Below, piece by piece: positions 50,833-62,632 of a DNA stretch of 64,000 nucleotides. The stretch comes from Agrobacterium tumefaciens. GTDB lineage: Bacteria > Pseudomonadota > Alphaproteobacteria > Rhizobiales > Rhizobiaceae. The position numbers were made by a program, and so were the translations under genes. The DNA is taken from contig NZ_CP039889.1 of the NCBI RefSeq assembly GCF_005221325.1, forward strand, positions 744,001 through 808,000, in the 5' to 3' direction. The notes beneath the pieces are model-generated. The model worked only from the letters and a program-made list of their open reading frames with translations, was not told the DNA's origin and made no database searches. Positions within the stretch are counted from its first letter, which is position 1. Each line of letters starts with the position of its first letter.

Positions 50833-52146
50833 TTACTTGGCGCGGGCGCGGTAGATGGTGTCGAGCCAGACGGCGACGACCAGAACCACACCAACGACGA
50901 TGCGCTGGAAGGGCGTATCGATGCCCACAAGCACCATGCCGGATTGCAGCGATTGCATGACGAGCGCGCCGAGCATCGCGCCCGCTATGGTGCCGACGCC
51001 GCCGGCAAGCGAGGTGCCGCCGATGACCGCCGCCGCGATCGTATAAAGTTCGTCCAGTTCACCCTGGGCATTGGTGGCCGCGTTGAGGCGGGCCGTCGAG
51101 ATTGCCGCGGCGATGGCGCACAGAACGCCCATCAGCGTGAAAATCTTCACCGTGACCCAGCGGGTCTTGATGCCGGCGAGTTCCGCCGCTTCCGGATTAC
51201 CGCCAATGGCAAAGACATAGCGGCCAAAGCGCAGCCTTGTCGCGATGAAGGTCATGACAGCACCGACGGCGAGAGCCATCAGCACCGGAATGGCAATGCC
51301 GTGCGGAATGAACAGGCCGCCATCCGGCCAGGCGAGGCCATTGGCATCGGCATAGTTGCGGGCGATGTTGATCGGCCAGGGGTAGCTATTGACGACAGCC
51401 ACGAAACCGATGACGACAAAGCAGCCGAGCGCCACCAGGAAATATTCCGCCCAGACCGGCCGCAGCGGGAAACCGAAACGGCGGCGCTGGTGGCGGGAAT
51501 TGAGGATTGCCGCCACGATGGCGACGCAGGCGACAATGGCTGCGATCCAGCTCCATGTCGCGCCGATCGAGCCGCTGGTGCCACCACCCATCAGGCGGAA
51601 GGTGGAATCCATTGGCGCCACGGTGCGACCGCTGGTGACAAACCAGGTGCCGCCGCGCCAGACAAGCAGGCCGCCGAGCGTGACGATGAAGGACGGCACG
51701 TTGAGGAAGGCGATGATCGAGCCCTGCAGCATGCCGATGGCACCGCCGACGAGAATGCCGACCAGAAGCGTGACGATCCATGTCGCCCAATGTTCAAAGC
51801 CGAGGAGCTGCGGCAGGATTTCCGCCTGCATGACACCCATGATCATGCCGGAAAAACCGAGGATTGACCCGACCGACAGATCGATGTTGCGGGTAACGAT
51901 GACAAGCACCATGCCTGTGGCCATCACGGCAACGGAAGCGGTCTGGACGGAGAGGTTCCAGAGGTTTCTCGGCGTCAGGAACAGCCCGCCCGAGAGAATG
52001 TGGAAACCGATCCAGATCAGAAGAAGCGCGCCGACCATGCCGAGCAGTCGGGTATCAAGCTCCGTGGCGTTGATGAAACGCGAAATCGAGCTCGTCTTTT
52101 CCGTCTTGGGGGACGCTGTGGAATTGGATTGTGTCATGTCGGCCAT
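50833..52146 (-). CDS. Sugar ABC transporter permease (XylH-like)
   Basis: ATG 52146 has GGAGGA upstream and yields 437 residues with about twelve predicted spans; a longer frame to 52215 was rejected. Landmarks are VTRNIDLSVGSILGFSGMIMGV and the coupling loop RYVFAIGGNPEAAELAGIKTRWV. Its greater length than RbsC-type permeases fits XylH, the xylose permease. It lies between the binding protein (80 bases upstream) and ATPase genes. Confidence 0.88.
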   Translation of the reverse strand: MADMTQSNSTASPKTEKTSSISRFINATELDTRLLGMVGALLLIWIGFHILSGGLFLTPRNLWNLSVQTASVAVMATGMVLVIVTRNIDLSVGSILGFSGMIMGVMQAEILPQLLGFEHWATWIVTLLVGILVGGAIGMLQGSIIAFLNVPSFIVTLGGLLVWRGGTWFVTSGRTVAPMDSTFRLMGGGTSGSIGATWSWIAAIVACVAIVAAILNSRHQRRRFGFPLRPVWAEYFLVALGCFVVIGFVAVVNSYPWPINIARNYADANGLAWPDGGLFIPHGIAIPVLMALAVGAVMTFIATRLRFGRYVFAIGGNPEAAELAGIKTRWVTVKIFTLMGVLCAIAAAISTARLNAATNAQGELDELYTIAAAVIGGTSLAGGVGTIAGAMLGALVMQSLQSGMVLVGIDTPFQRIVVGVVLVVAVWLDTIYRARAK

Positions 52147-52225
52147 GGACTGCCGGTCCTCCTTACATCTGAAAGGCGCCGCGCCACATGCCGTGACGCG
52201 GCGCCCAAACATCAACCTACCGGTC

Positions 52226-53266
52226 TCAGTTGCAAGCCTTGACGGATCCGGCCTTCACACCCTGGCAGGCCGTTTCCTTCTTGATCCAGCCGGCGTCGAT
52301 GACAGTGCCGAGATTGTCCTTGGTGATGGCGATCGGCTTGAGGAAGACCGATTGCATCGTGACCTTCTTCGGACCACCATCAAAGGCGGTGACGCCCTTG
52401 ATCTCGGTCATCTTCTTGCCACCGGCCAGTGAAAGCGCAATGCCGGCCGCTTCCTTGCCGAGTTCACGGCTGTCCTTCCAGACGGATACCGTCTGCGTGC
52501 CGAGTGCGACGCGGTTGAGAGCGGCAAAGTCAGCATCCTGACCGGACACGGGAACCGAACCCGCCATGCCCTGTGCGGCAAGAGCGGCGATTGCACCACC
52601 GGCCGTGCCGTCGTTCGAAGCGACAACCGCATCGACCTTGTTGTTATTCTTGGTCAGGAACTGTTCCATGTTCTTCTGGGCATTTTCCGGCTTCCAGCCA
52701 TCAGTATAGGCTTCGCCGACATTCTTGATCTTGCCCGCATCGACGGCGGCCTTCAGCACTTCCTGCTGTCCGGCAAAAAGAAAGTCCGCATTCGGGTCGG
52801 AAGACGAACCCTTGATGAAGACGTAATTGCCTTCCGGCTTGACCTTGAAGACTTCGGCTGCCTGAAGGCGACCGACCTCCTTGTTGTCGAAGGTGATGTA
52901 GAAGGCGTTCTTGTTTTCGATCAGGCGATCGTAACCGACAACCGGAATACCCTCGGCAACGGCCTTCTCAACGGCCGGGCCAATCGCGTCGCTGTCCTGC
53001 GCCAGGATGATCAGCGCGTTGGCGCCCTGGGAAATCAGCGATTCCACGTCGGTCAGCTGCTTTGCGGCAGACGATTGCGCATCGGCGGAGATGTATTTCG
53101 CACCGGCCGTGTCGAGTGCAGACTTGATGGCCGCCTCATCCGTCTTCCAGCGTTCTTCCTGGAAATTCGACCAGGAAACGCCCACGACGAGATCAGCCGC
53201 GATGGCAGCAGTATGCAGGGAAACGAGTACGGCCGTACCCGCCAAAAGCTTGGCAAATGAATTCAT
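52226..53266 (-). CDS. Sugar ABC transporter substrate-binding protein (XylF-like)
   Basis: This 346-residue periplasmic protein starts with a signal peptide ([22 protein letters not shown]) and resembles Xyl[22 protein letters not shown] at the mature N-terminus, the ligand-binding region [20 protein letters not shown] and [18 protein letters not shown]. XylF-like residues Asn and Asp in these loops bind xylose in the E. coli protein, but related rhizobial proteins bind other aldoses. It is the first gene of the minus-strand operon and follows a ROK-type operator. Confidence 0.88.
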   Translation of the reverse strand: MNSFAKLLAGTAVLVSLHTAAIAADLVVGVSWSNFQEERWKTDEAAIKSALDTAGAKYISADAQSSAAKQLTDVESLISQGANALIILAQDSDAIGPAVEKAVAEGIPVVGYDRLIENKNAFYITFDNKEVGRLQAAEVFKVKPEGNYVFIKGSSSDPNADFLFAGQQEVLKAAVDAGKIKNVGEAYTDGWKPENAQKNMEQFLTKNNNKVDAVVASNDGTAGGAIAALAAQGMAGSVPVSGQDADFAALNRVALGTQTVSVWKDSRELGKEAAGIALSLAGGKKMTEIKGVTAFDGGPKKVTMQSVFLKPIAITKDNLGTVIDAGWIKKETACQGVKAGSVKACN

Positions 53267-53348
53267 GATGTCCTCCCGGTAAGGGCGAAGCCTGCACCTC
53301 CATGCAGGGAAAACGCCCGGAAAAAGCTGCCGGTCTCTGTGGCTTCAC

Positions 53349-53373
53349 AATTTTCTCGACAGTCGAGAAAATT
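53349..53373. promoter_or_regulatory. Operator: 25-bp palindrome between importer and ROK repressor
   Basis: AATTTTCTCGAC-A-GTCGAGAAAATT is a perfect inverted repeat with 12-base arms in the 230-base gap between the binding protein gene and the divergent ROK gene. Its length and AT-rich flanks match ROK family (XylR/NagC-like) operators. It is the strongest palindrome in the window. Confidence 0.8.
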
Positions 53374-53496
53374 AATGTCAGAGATTCCCCATGCTGTCAA
53401 CAACGGCTGCGGGCAGCATCCGGGTGCCTTGATCCTTTTCGTGGTATGCGCCATCAGAGAGGATAAGCACGACAGGAAAAAAGCCGTTCAGGGAGC

Positions 53497-54741
53497 ATGC
53501 CCCAGCCCATGTCCGCCATTGCAAGCACGGAACTGGTGCGCCAGAAAAACAGCCTGTCGGTGATGGCGGCGCTGCGCCTGCACGGCAGCCTGTCCCACAC
53601 GGACATGTCGTCCTTCACCGGGCTTGCCTCCGCCACCGTCTCCGTCATCACCACCGATCTGGAACGGACCGGCCTCATTCTGCGCAAGGAACAGATCGCC
53701 GCTGCAGGCCGTGGACGACCGCGCATTCTCTTCGCGCCGGATGGCGCCTTCTGCCACGTCGCCATCATCATCATCTCGTCCGACAGCGTGCAATATTCGC
53801 TGGTCGATTATGCCGGCAAGCTGGTGGACCGTTTCACTGAGCAGAGGATAACGGCTGAGAAAGGCAGGTTCGGCGGTGCGATCCTCGCCGGCCTTGCGAG
53901 GCTTGCCGATCGCTCACGCATCGACCGACACCATATCCTGCAGGTCTCGATCAGCAGCAAGGGACTGGTGGATGCGGCAACGGCGACGCTTCTCTGGTCG
54001 CCCGTTCTCGGTAATGAAAGGATTGATTTCCAGCAGCTGATATCCGGGGACGAGCGCACGCGCGTGACGCTGAACAATGAAACCCTGCTTGCCGCCAAGG
54101 CCATCTGGATGCGGGAACATGCGAAAGATGAGGCAGCGCCGGATGCACTCGTCACCCTGTCGCTCGGCCACAGCATCGGCCTCGGCATTGCCCGCTCCGG
54201 AGGCGGCGCAATCGAAGTCAGCGCCCCCAATTTCGGCCATATGCTGCACCTCGCCGACGGCGCTTTATGCCGCTGCGGCACCAGAGGCTGTATCGAGGCC
54301 TATTCAGGCTTCTACGCGATCCTGCGCTCGGCTTTCGAAGCCCCGCCACAGGCCGAGCCGGCAAAATTCGTACCTGTCGCCGAGGTGGACAAGATCGCCG
54401 CTTCAGCCCGCGCTGGCGCGCGCATGGCGCGCTTAGCCTTCCGCACCGCAGGGCTTGCGCTCGGCAACGGCCTTTCACGCCTGTTCAGCCTGCATGGCCA
54501 CATGCCGGTTTTCATCACCGGCCCCGGCACACGTTATTTCGATCTTCTGGAAAGCGGCCTGCGCGACGGGCTTGCGCAATCGCAGGCCGTCCGTTTCGGC
54601 GGCATGCCAAAAATCGCCATCGCGCCCAACGAACCGGAACTGGTGTTCGAAGGCCACATGGAACACGCGCTTTCCGCCGCCGACGATTATGTTCTGAGCG
54701 CCGAAGGCGCTCAGAAGCCGGTGCGGAATTCGGGAAGCTGA
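53497..54741 (+). CDS. ROK family transcriptional repressor (XylR-like)
   Basis: This 414-residue protein has an N-terminal winged helix-turn-helix (ALRLHGSLSHTDMSSFTGLASATVSVITTDLERTGLI, about residues 25-60) and a C-terminal ROK sugar kinase-like domain with the metal-binding LCRCGTRGCIEAYSG segment and GHML. ROK repressors release their operator when the sugar binds. It is divergent from the xylose-type importer with a 25-bp palindrome between, so it most likely represses it. The ATG at 53509 is a second possible start. Confidence 0.88.
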   Translation: MPQPMSAIASTELVRQKNSLSVMAALRLHGSLSHTDMSSFTGLASATVSVITTDLERTGLILRKEQIAAAGRGRPRILFAPDGAFCHVAIIIISSDSVQYSLVDYAGKLVDRFTEQRITAEKGRFGGAILAGLARLADRSRIDRHHILQVSISSKGLVDAATATLLWSPVLGNERIDFQQLISGDERTRVTLNNETLLAAKAIWMREHAKDEAAPDALVTLSLGHSIGLGIARSGGGAIEVSAPNFGHMLHLADGALCRCGTRGCIEAYSGFYAILRSAFEAPPQAEPAKFVPVAEVDKIAASARAGARMARLAFRTAGLALGNGLSRLFSLHGHMPVFITGPGTRYFDLLESGLRDGLAQSQAVRFGGMPKIAIAPNEPELVFEGHMEHALSAADDYVLSAEGAQKPVRNSGS

Positions 54742-54760
54742 GAGGGCGATCGGCGGGTGC

Positions 54761-56308
54761 TCAGGCCCGCTGCGCCATGGCTTCCGGCTTTTCCCTGACG
54801 CCTGTCAGCATCGCCACGAATTCGTCAAGAGCGGCAGCTTCGTCCTTGCTCAGACGCAGGCCCTGTTTCGTGCGGCGCCAGAGGATATCCTCGGCCGAAA
54901 AGGCCCATTCATTCTCCACCAGCCAGAGCACTTCGCATTCGTAAAGCGTGCCGCCGAAATGCCGGCCGAGGTCGGAAATATTGGTGGCGGTTCCGAGCAG
55001 GTCCGCTGCCTTCGTGCCGTAGTTTTTGACGAGGCGTTCGGCATGGCGTTCGTCCAGGAAGGGATAATGCGGGAGAAGCGTCTTCACCTGCGCGTCAAAT
55101 CGCTGCACGCCGAAATCACCGCCCGGCAGGTGGGAACCCGCCGTCCACGGCTTGCCCTTTTCGCCGATTGCCGTGCCGATCTTTTCCAGCGCATGTTCCG
55201 CCAGCCGCCGATAGGTAGTGAGCTTGCCGCCGAAAATATTGAGGAGCGGCGCTTCGCCTTCGGCTTCTTCGACCTTCAGCACGTAATCGCGGGTGGCTTC
55301 CTGCGCTTTCGAGGCGCCATCGTCGAACAGCGGCCGCACGCCGGAATAGGTCCAGACGATATCTTCCGGGCGCACCGGCTCGCTGAAATAGTCGCTGGCC
55401 GCATTGCACAGATAGGAAATCTCTTCCTCAGAGATACGCACCTTGGCCGGATCGCCCTTGTAGTCGCGATCCGTGGTGCCGATCAGCGTGAAATCCCGCT
55501 CATAGGGAATGGCGAAGATGATGCGGTTATCGGGGTTCTGGAAGAAATAGGCGCGCGGATCGGAAAATTTTTTACGCACGATGATGTGGCTGCCCTGCAC
55601 GAGCCGGACATTATGAACATCCTTGCGCCCGAAGACGCCGGAAAGCACGTTGTCAACCCACGGGCCGGCAGCATTGACCAGCATGCGGGCCCTATGCGTG
55701 GCCGGCCGGCCGGTTTTTTCGTCCAGCGTCTCGATGAGCCAAAGCCCACCTTCGCGCCGCGCCGAAACGACCCGTGTGCGGTTCATGATCGTCGCGCCGC
55801 GATCCGCCGCATCGCGTGCATTGAGAACTACGAAACGCGCATCATCCACCCAGCCATCGGAATATTCGAAAGCCTTGGCGAAAACAGGCTTCAACGGTTT
55901 GCCTGCCGGGTCCTTGCGAAGATCGAGCGTGCGCGTCGGCGGCAAAAGCTTGCGGCCGCCGAGATTGTCATAAAGAAATAAGCCGAGCCGGACCATCCAT
56001 GACGGACGCACACCGCCCTGCTGCATGGGCAGAACGAAACGCATGGGCCAGATGACATGCGGCGCCATGGCCCACAGAATTTCCCGCTCCATCAGCGCTT
56101 CGCGCACGAGGCGGAATTCGTAATGTTCGAGATAACGCAGGCCGCCATGGATGAGCTTGGTGGCCGCAGAAGAGGTGCCCGAGGCAAAATCGCCCTTTTC
56201 CGCAAGCGCCACGGAATAACCCCTGCCCACCGCATCGCGGGCAATGCCGCAGCCATTGATGCCGCCGCCGATGACAAAAAGATCGAAAATGTTGTTTTCG
56301 CCGGACAT
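54761..56308 (-). CDS. glpD: Glycerol-3-phosphate dehydrogenase
   Basis: This 515-residue enzyme is an FAD-dependent aerobic glycerol-3-phosphate dehydrogenase. It starts at ATG 56308 (GGAGG upstream) with the dinucleotide-binding motif LFVIGGGINGCGIARDAVGRG near residue 8 and continues with ASGTSSAATKLIHGGLRYLE and VNAAGPWVDNV, hallmarks of the family. It oxidises glycerol-3-phosphate to dihydroxyacetone phosphate and passes electrons to quinone. It stands alone, without glpK or glpR next to it, but has tandem GAAAAC-type repeats upstream. Confidence 0.93.
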   Translation of the reverse strand: MSGENNIFDLFVIGGGINGCGIARDAVGRGYSVALAEKGDFASGTSSAATKLIHGGLRYLEHYEFRLVREALMEREILWAMAPHVIWPMRFVLPMQQGGVRPSWMVRLGLFLYDNLGGRKLLPPTRTLDLRKDPAGKPLKPVFAKAFEYSDGWVDDARFVVLNARDAADRGATIMNRTRVVSARREGGLWLIETLDEKTGRPATHRARMLVNAAGPWVDNVLSGVFGRKDVHNVRLVQGSHIIVRKKFSDPRAYFFQNPDNRIIFAIPYERDFTLIGTTDRDYKGDPAKVRISEEEISYLCNAASDYFSEPVRPEDIVWTYSGVRPLFDDGASKAQEATRDYVLKVEEAEGEAPLLNIFGGKLTTYRRLAEHALEKIGTAIGEKGKPWTAGSHLPGGDFGVQRFDAQVKTLLPHYPFLDERHAERLVKNYGTKAADLLGTATNISDLGRHFGGTLYECEVLWLVENEWAFSAEDILWRRTKQGLRLSKDEAAALDEFVAMLTGVREKPEAMAQRA

Positions 56309-56367
56309 GAAGCCTCCGCGACAATGCAAGGGAAGAACCCTTTATGGAAAGACGATTACATAAAAAC

Positions 56368-56402
56368 GAAAACAAAACGAATGTCAAAAGAAAACAAACG
56401 AA
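56368..56402. promoter_or_regulatory. Tandem repeats upstream of glpD
   Basis: GAAAACAAAACGAA (56368-56381) and GAAAACAAACGAA (56390-56402) form a near-direct repeat with a 22-base start-to-start offset, located 60-95 bases upstream of the glpD start (on the opposite strand TTCGTTTTGTTTTC). Such TTCGTTT-type repeats are typical of DeoR-family (GlpR) regulators. The regulator gene was not seen in the window. Confidence 0.55.
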
Positions 56403-56477
56403 CCACGAAGGCACAAGGCGAAAGCGCCGCCGTGAGCGGTGCCTCACAGGGTCAGTCTCCTAGGAGAGATTTATGCT

Positions 56478-56894
56478 TCAGCCGTGTGTCTGAGAAACCT
56501 GCTCAAGCTCGTAAAGCACGCCGCCCATATCCTTCGGATGCAGGAAAAGGACTGGATTGCCATGTGCACCAATCTTCGGTTCGCCATCGCCGAGGATACG
56601 AACCCCTTTTTTGCGGAGATCGTCGCGGGCCGCCAGAATATCCGGCACCTCGAAACAGAGATGATGCGTGCCGCCGCCCGGATTCCGTTCGAGAAAAGCG
56701 GCAATCGGCGATTTTTCCCCGAGGGGGTGAAGAAGTTCGACCTTGGTGTTATCAGCCTGAATGAACACCACCGTCACGCCATGTTCCGGCAGCGATTGCG
56801 GCTCGGAAACCTGTGCACCGAGCGCCCTGTATCGCGAAACGGCGGCATCGAGATCGGGCACGGCAAGGGCGACGTGGTTCAATCTTCCGAACAT
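56478..56894 (-). CDS. mce: Methylmalonyl-CoA epimerase
   Basis: This 138-residue glyoxalase-fold protein begins MFGRLNHVALAVPDLDAAVSRY, with a metal-binding His in the first strand, and has THHLCFEVPDI (second metal His) and VLYELEQV (Glu ligand) near the C-terminus. Epimerase converts (2S)- to (2R)-methylmalonyl-CoA between propionyl-CoA carboxylase and the mutase. Its start at 56894 is 13 bases after the mutase stop, on the same strand. It is the last gene of this unit. Confidence 0.9.
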   Translation of the reverse strand: MFGRLNHVALAVPDLDAAVSRYRALGAQVSEPQSLPEHGVTVVFIQADNTKVELLHPLGEKSPIAAFLERNPGGGTHHLCFEVPDILAARDDLRKKGVRILGDGEPKIGAHGNPVLFLHPKDMGGVLYELEQVSQTHG

Positions 56895-56907
56895 GCTTGC
56901 CGACCCC

Positions 56908-59049
<2,142 letters not shown>

Positions 59050-59182
59050 GCATCTCTCCCCTTCTGCATTTCATTTCCGCATTCTGGCGGGTGATCGTGA
59101 CAAAAATCGAACGATCCGCCCGCAGGTCCGACACCGTAAACCGCTCCGGCCCACATGCGTTCCGGAAAAACGGCAGCGGCCA

Positions 59183-61186
59183 TCACTCGAATTCGAGGAT
59201 CACCTCATCCACAGCAAGGCTGTCGCCCGGCTTTGCCGAAACTTTCGAGACGCGGCCGCGTTTTTCGGCACGCAGGATGTTTTCCATCTTCATGGCCTCA
59301 ACCGTCGCCAGCGCCTGACCAGCCTCCACTTCGTCGCCCTCACTCACCGTGATGCCGGTGATGACGCCCGGCATGGGGCAGAGCAGCAGTTTCGAGGTAT
59401 CCGGCGGCAGTTTTTCCGGCATCAGCAGCGCCAGTTCCGCCACGCGGGGGCTGCGCACGCGGGCGACAACATCCATGCCGCGCCAGCGAAGGCGGATCGC
59501 GGCCCCGGCAAGATCGACCTTGGCGGCGATGACCTCGCCCGCCACCGTGAAGAGGCCAAGGCTCTGGCCGGGACGCCAGCCGGTATCGATGGTCAAAGCC
59601 GCCCCGTCCTCGAAACGGACCGCCGTTCCATCCGCACCGGTTTCAACGCTGATCGCGTGGCGGAATGCGCCAAACGAAACCACCCAGTCATGGCCTACGA
59701 TGCGGCGGTGATTGCCGATGGTGCCGGAAATTTCGACCGCGCGGCTCTGCAAGCGCTGATTGACGATGGCGGCAATGGCGGAAAGCTTGCGTGCGGCGGC
59801 TTCATTCGGCTCGACCCCGGAAAACCCTTCCGGAAATTCTTCCGCGATAAAGCCCGTCGTCAGCCTGCCGGCGCGAAAACGCTCATGCTGCATGACGGCC
59901 GACAGGAACGGCAGATTGTGGCCGATGCCCTCAACCTCGAAACGATCCAGCGCCTCTCCCATGGCGTCGATGGCGGTTTCGCGATCCTCACCCCAGCTGC
60001 ACAGCTTGGCGATCATCGGATCGTAATACATCGAGATTTCGCCGCCTTCGAAAACACCGGTATCGTTGCGGATGACGGTGCCACTTTCCTGCTTGCCCTC
60101 TTCCGGCGGACGATAACGCGTCAGCCGGCCGATGGAGGGCAGGAAGTTGCGATAGGGGTCTTCGGCATAAAGCCGGCTTTCGATCGCCCAGCCGTTCAGC
60201 TTCACATCCGCCTGCCCGAAGGACAGTTTTTCGCCTGATGCCACACGGATCATCTGCTCGACCAGATCGATGCCGGTGACGAGCTCCGTCACCGGATGTT
60301 CCACCTGCAGGCGGGTGTTCATTTCAAGGAAATAGAAATTGCGCTCGCCATCAACGATGAATTCCACCGTGCCGGCCGAATGGTAACCAACTGCCCTTGC
60401 GAGCGCCACGGCCTGCTCGCCCATGGCATGCCGCGTTGCATCGTCCAGAAAGGGCGACGGCGCTTCCTCGATAACTTTCTGGTTGCGGCGCTGGATCGAG
60501 CATTCGCGCTCGCCGAGATAAAGAATGGTGCCGTGCTTGTCGCCCAGCACCTGAATTTCAATATGGCGCGGCTGGGTGACGAATTTTTCGATGAAGATGC
60601 GGTCATCGCCAAAAGAGGATTTCGCCTCGTTCTTCGAGGACTGGAAGCCTTCCCGCGCCTCGGCATCGCTGAAGGCAATGCGCATGCCCTTGCCGCCGCC
60701 GCCGGCTGAAGCCTTGATCATGACGGGATAACCGATCTGCGACGCGATCTTCACCGCCTCATCCGCATCCTCGATCAGCCCCATATGGCCGGGCACGGTG
60801 GAAACACCCGCTTTTGCGGCAAGCTTCTTCGAGGTGATCTTGTCACCCATGGCCTCGATCGCGCCAACGGGCGGGCCGATGAAGACGACGCCGGCTTTCT
60901 CCAGCACCTCGGCGAAGGCCGCATTTTCCGACAGGAAGCCATAACCGGGATGGACCGCATCCGCCCCGGTTTTCTTGATCGCCTCCAGAATCTTGTCGAT
61001 TACGATATAGGACTGTGACGAGGGTGCCGGGCCGATATGAACGGCCTCGTCCGCCATTTTCACATGCAGCGCATTGGCATCCGCATCCGAATAAACCGCG
61101 ACAGTGGCGATGCCCATCTTCTTCGCCGTCTTGATCACACGGCAGGCAATCTCGCCGCGATTGGCGATGAGGATTTTCTTGATCAT
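59183..61186 (-). CDS. pccA: Propionyl-CoA carboxylase alpha subunit (biotin carboxylase)
   Basis: This 667-residue protein has a biotin carboxylase half (residues 1-450: KKILIANRGEIACRVIKTAKKMG, GGGGKGM near 170, ERECSIQRRNQKVIEEAPSP near 230) followed by a linking BT-type domain and a C-terminal biotinyl domain with EAMKMEN (biotinylated Lys633). It carboxylates biotin for the beta subunit encoded downstream at 62633. The genes between (61232, 61633) belong to the same strand. It starts the pathway leading to succinyl-CoA. Confidence 0.93.
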   Translation of the reverse strand: MIKKILIANRGEIACRVIKTAKKMGIATVAVYSDADANALHVKMADEAVHIGPAPSSQSYIVIDKILEAIKKTGADAVHPGYGFLSENAAFAEVLEKAGVVFIGPPVGAIEAMGDKITSKKLAAKAGVSTVPGHMGLIEDADEAVKIASQIGYPVMIKASAGGGGKGMRIAFSDAEAREGFQSSKNEAKSSFGDDRIFIEKFVTQPRHIEIQVLGDKHGTILYLGERECSIQRRNQKVIEEAPSPFLDDATRHAMGEQAVALARAVGYHSAGTVEFIVDGERNFYFLEMNTRLQVEHPVTELVTGIDLVEQMIRVASGEKLSFGQADVKLNGWAIESRLYAEDPYRNFLPSIGRLTRYRPPEEGKQESGTVIRNDTGVFEGGEISMYYDPMIAKLCSWGEDRETAIDAMGEALDRFEVEGIGHNLPFLSAVMQHERFRAGRLTTGFIAEEFPEGFSGVEPNEAAARKLSAIAAIVNQRLQSRAVEISGTIGNHRRIVGHDWVVSFGAFRHAISVETGADGTAVRFEDGAALTIDTGWRPGQSLGLFTVAGEVIAAKVDLAGAAIRLRWRGMDVVARVRSPRVAELALLMPEKLPPDTSKLLLCPMPGVITGITVSEGDEVEAGQALATVEAMKMENILRAEKRGRVSKVSAKPGDSLAVDEVILEFE

Positions 61187-61231
61187 GCGGTTGTTGCCCC
61201 TCTTCCCTCAGCGCAAACCCGTGAGTAGTCG

Positions 61232-61609
61232 TCAAATCTCGAAGAAATTCTCGAAGGATTCCGGGAAATTTTGCCGGGCGACACGCTCATCGATAACAAG
61301 CATCGCCTGATAGGAAAGCGGATCGAAGTTCTTTTCCGCCGCCACGACCTCACGGCCGAAAAGCAGGTTGAGACGGGCGGCGTCGAGATTGCCGCGCTCG
61401 AAAGGCTCAGGCCCGAAATGGTGCCAGAGCGAGTGCAGGAAGGCGGCATCGATGCGATGCTCCTTGGTGTCGTTGCGCGCCCTGCGGGGTATCACCTTGA
61501 TTGGCGTTACCCCTTTGGGATTGGCGCGGCGGATGGTGAACTGGACGCCCGTGCTCGGCATCCCGGATGGAAATCCCTTATGTTTGGTCATTTCGGGCAG
61601 GTTCGCCAT
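61232..61609 (-). CDS. Conserved-looking small protein between pcc genes
   Basis: This 125-residue protein starts MANLPEMTKHKGFPSGMPSTG and contains the segment IDAAFLHSLWHHFGPEPFERGNLDAARLNLLFGREV. It has no membrane segment and one conserved-looking pair of His. I do not recognise the family. Position between pccB/yghU-like and pccA genes, in the same direction, suggests membership in the operon, but no function can be assigned. Confidence 0.65.
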   Translation of the reverse strand: MANLPEMTKHKGFPSGMPSTGVQFTIRRANPKGVTPIKVIPRRARNDTKEHRIDAAFLHSLWHHFGPEPFERGNLDAARLNLLFGREVVAAEKNFDPLSYQAMLVIDERVARQNFPESFENFFEI

Positions 61610-61632
61610 CGCTGGTCCTTTCGGTCTTTTCG

Positions 61633-62529
61633 TTATGCCTTGCCGATCTTGTCCTGCGTCTTCGTGTCGAAGTCGGAGGCGTCGTGGCGCTCATGCAATT
61701 GTTCGGACGGATCGCCCGAGGTCTTGTTGACGATCACGCCGCGTTTTACCGCCGGGCGTTCAGCGATTTCAAGTGTCCAGCGCATGAGGTTCTTGTAACC
61801 GTTCCCCTCGAGGAAAGCGCCGGCGTCGCCATAGGCCTGACCGAGTGCGATCTTTCCATACCAGGGCCAGACGGCCATGTCGGCAATCGTATATTCAGAA
61901 CCCGCGAGATAGCGGTTGTCGGCCAGATGCCGGTCGAGCACATCAAGCTGGCGTTTGACTTCCATGGCGTAGCGGTCGATCGCATATTTGATCTTCACCG
62001 GCGCATAGGCGTAAAAATGGCCGAAACCGCCACCGAGGAAGGGTGCCGAGCCCATCTGCCAGAACAGCCAGTTCAGCGCCTGCGTGCGGGCATTGCCCTC
62101 TTTCGGCAGGAAAGCGCCGAATTTTTCCGCGAGATAAACGAGGATGGAGCCGCTTTCGAAAACCCGCGTCGGCTCAGGCGTCGAATAATCCATCAGCGCC
62201 GGGATCTTGGAATTCGGATTGACGCCGACAAAACCGGAACCGAATTGGTCGCCTTCGCCGATCTTGATCAGCCAGGCATCATAGTCGGCACCCTTGTGGC
62301 CGGCGGCCAGCAATTCTTCCAGCATGATGGAGACCTTCTGGCCGTTCGGCGTCGCCAGCGAATAAAGCTGCAGCGGATGTTTGCCGACCGGCAGTTCCTT
62401 CTCATGGGTGGGACCGGCGATCGGGCGGTTGATATTGGCGAACTGGCCGCCATTGCCCTTGTCCCAGGTCCAGACCTTGGGCGGCTCATATCCGGCGGGG
62501 AAATTATCTGCGGAGGAATTTTCGGCCAT
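61633..62529 (-). CDS. Glutathione S-transferase-like disulfide reductase (YghU type)
   Basis: ATG 62529 gives 298 residues; the longer frame to 62703 overlaps pccB and was rejected. It belongs to the YghU/YfcG GST branch: LYSLATPNGQKVSIMLEELLAAG (thioredoxin-like start with Thr/Asn in the glutathione site), FVGVNPNSKIPALMDYSTPEPTRVFESGSILVYLAEK and the C-terminal helical domain. These proteins reduce disulfides with glutathione rather than conjugating toxins. Its position inside the pcc cluster is conserved-looking but unexplained. Confidence 0.87.
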   Translation of the reverse strand: MAENSSADNFPAGYEPPKVWTWDKGNGGQFANINRPIAGPTHEKELPVGKHPLQLYSLATPNGQKVSIMLEELLAAGHKGADYDAWLIKIGEGDQFGSGFVGVNPNSKIPALMDYSTPEPTRVFESGSILVYLAEKFGAFLPKEGNARTQALNWLFWQMGSAPFLGGGFGHFYAYAPVKIKYAIDRYAMEVKRQLDVLDRHLADNRYLAGSEYTIADMAVWPWYGKIALGQAYGDAGAFLEGNGYKNLMRWTLEIAERPAVKRGVIVNKTSGDPSEQLHERHDASDFDTKTQDKIGKA

Positions 62530-62632
62530 CAAAAACTGTCCTTGTTCGTTTCGGGAGGACATCCGGACATCCGGACGCCTGAACATCAATATAGTAAGGT
62601 GGCCGAAGCATTTTTCCAGCCCCGCAGCGGGA

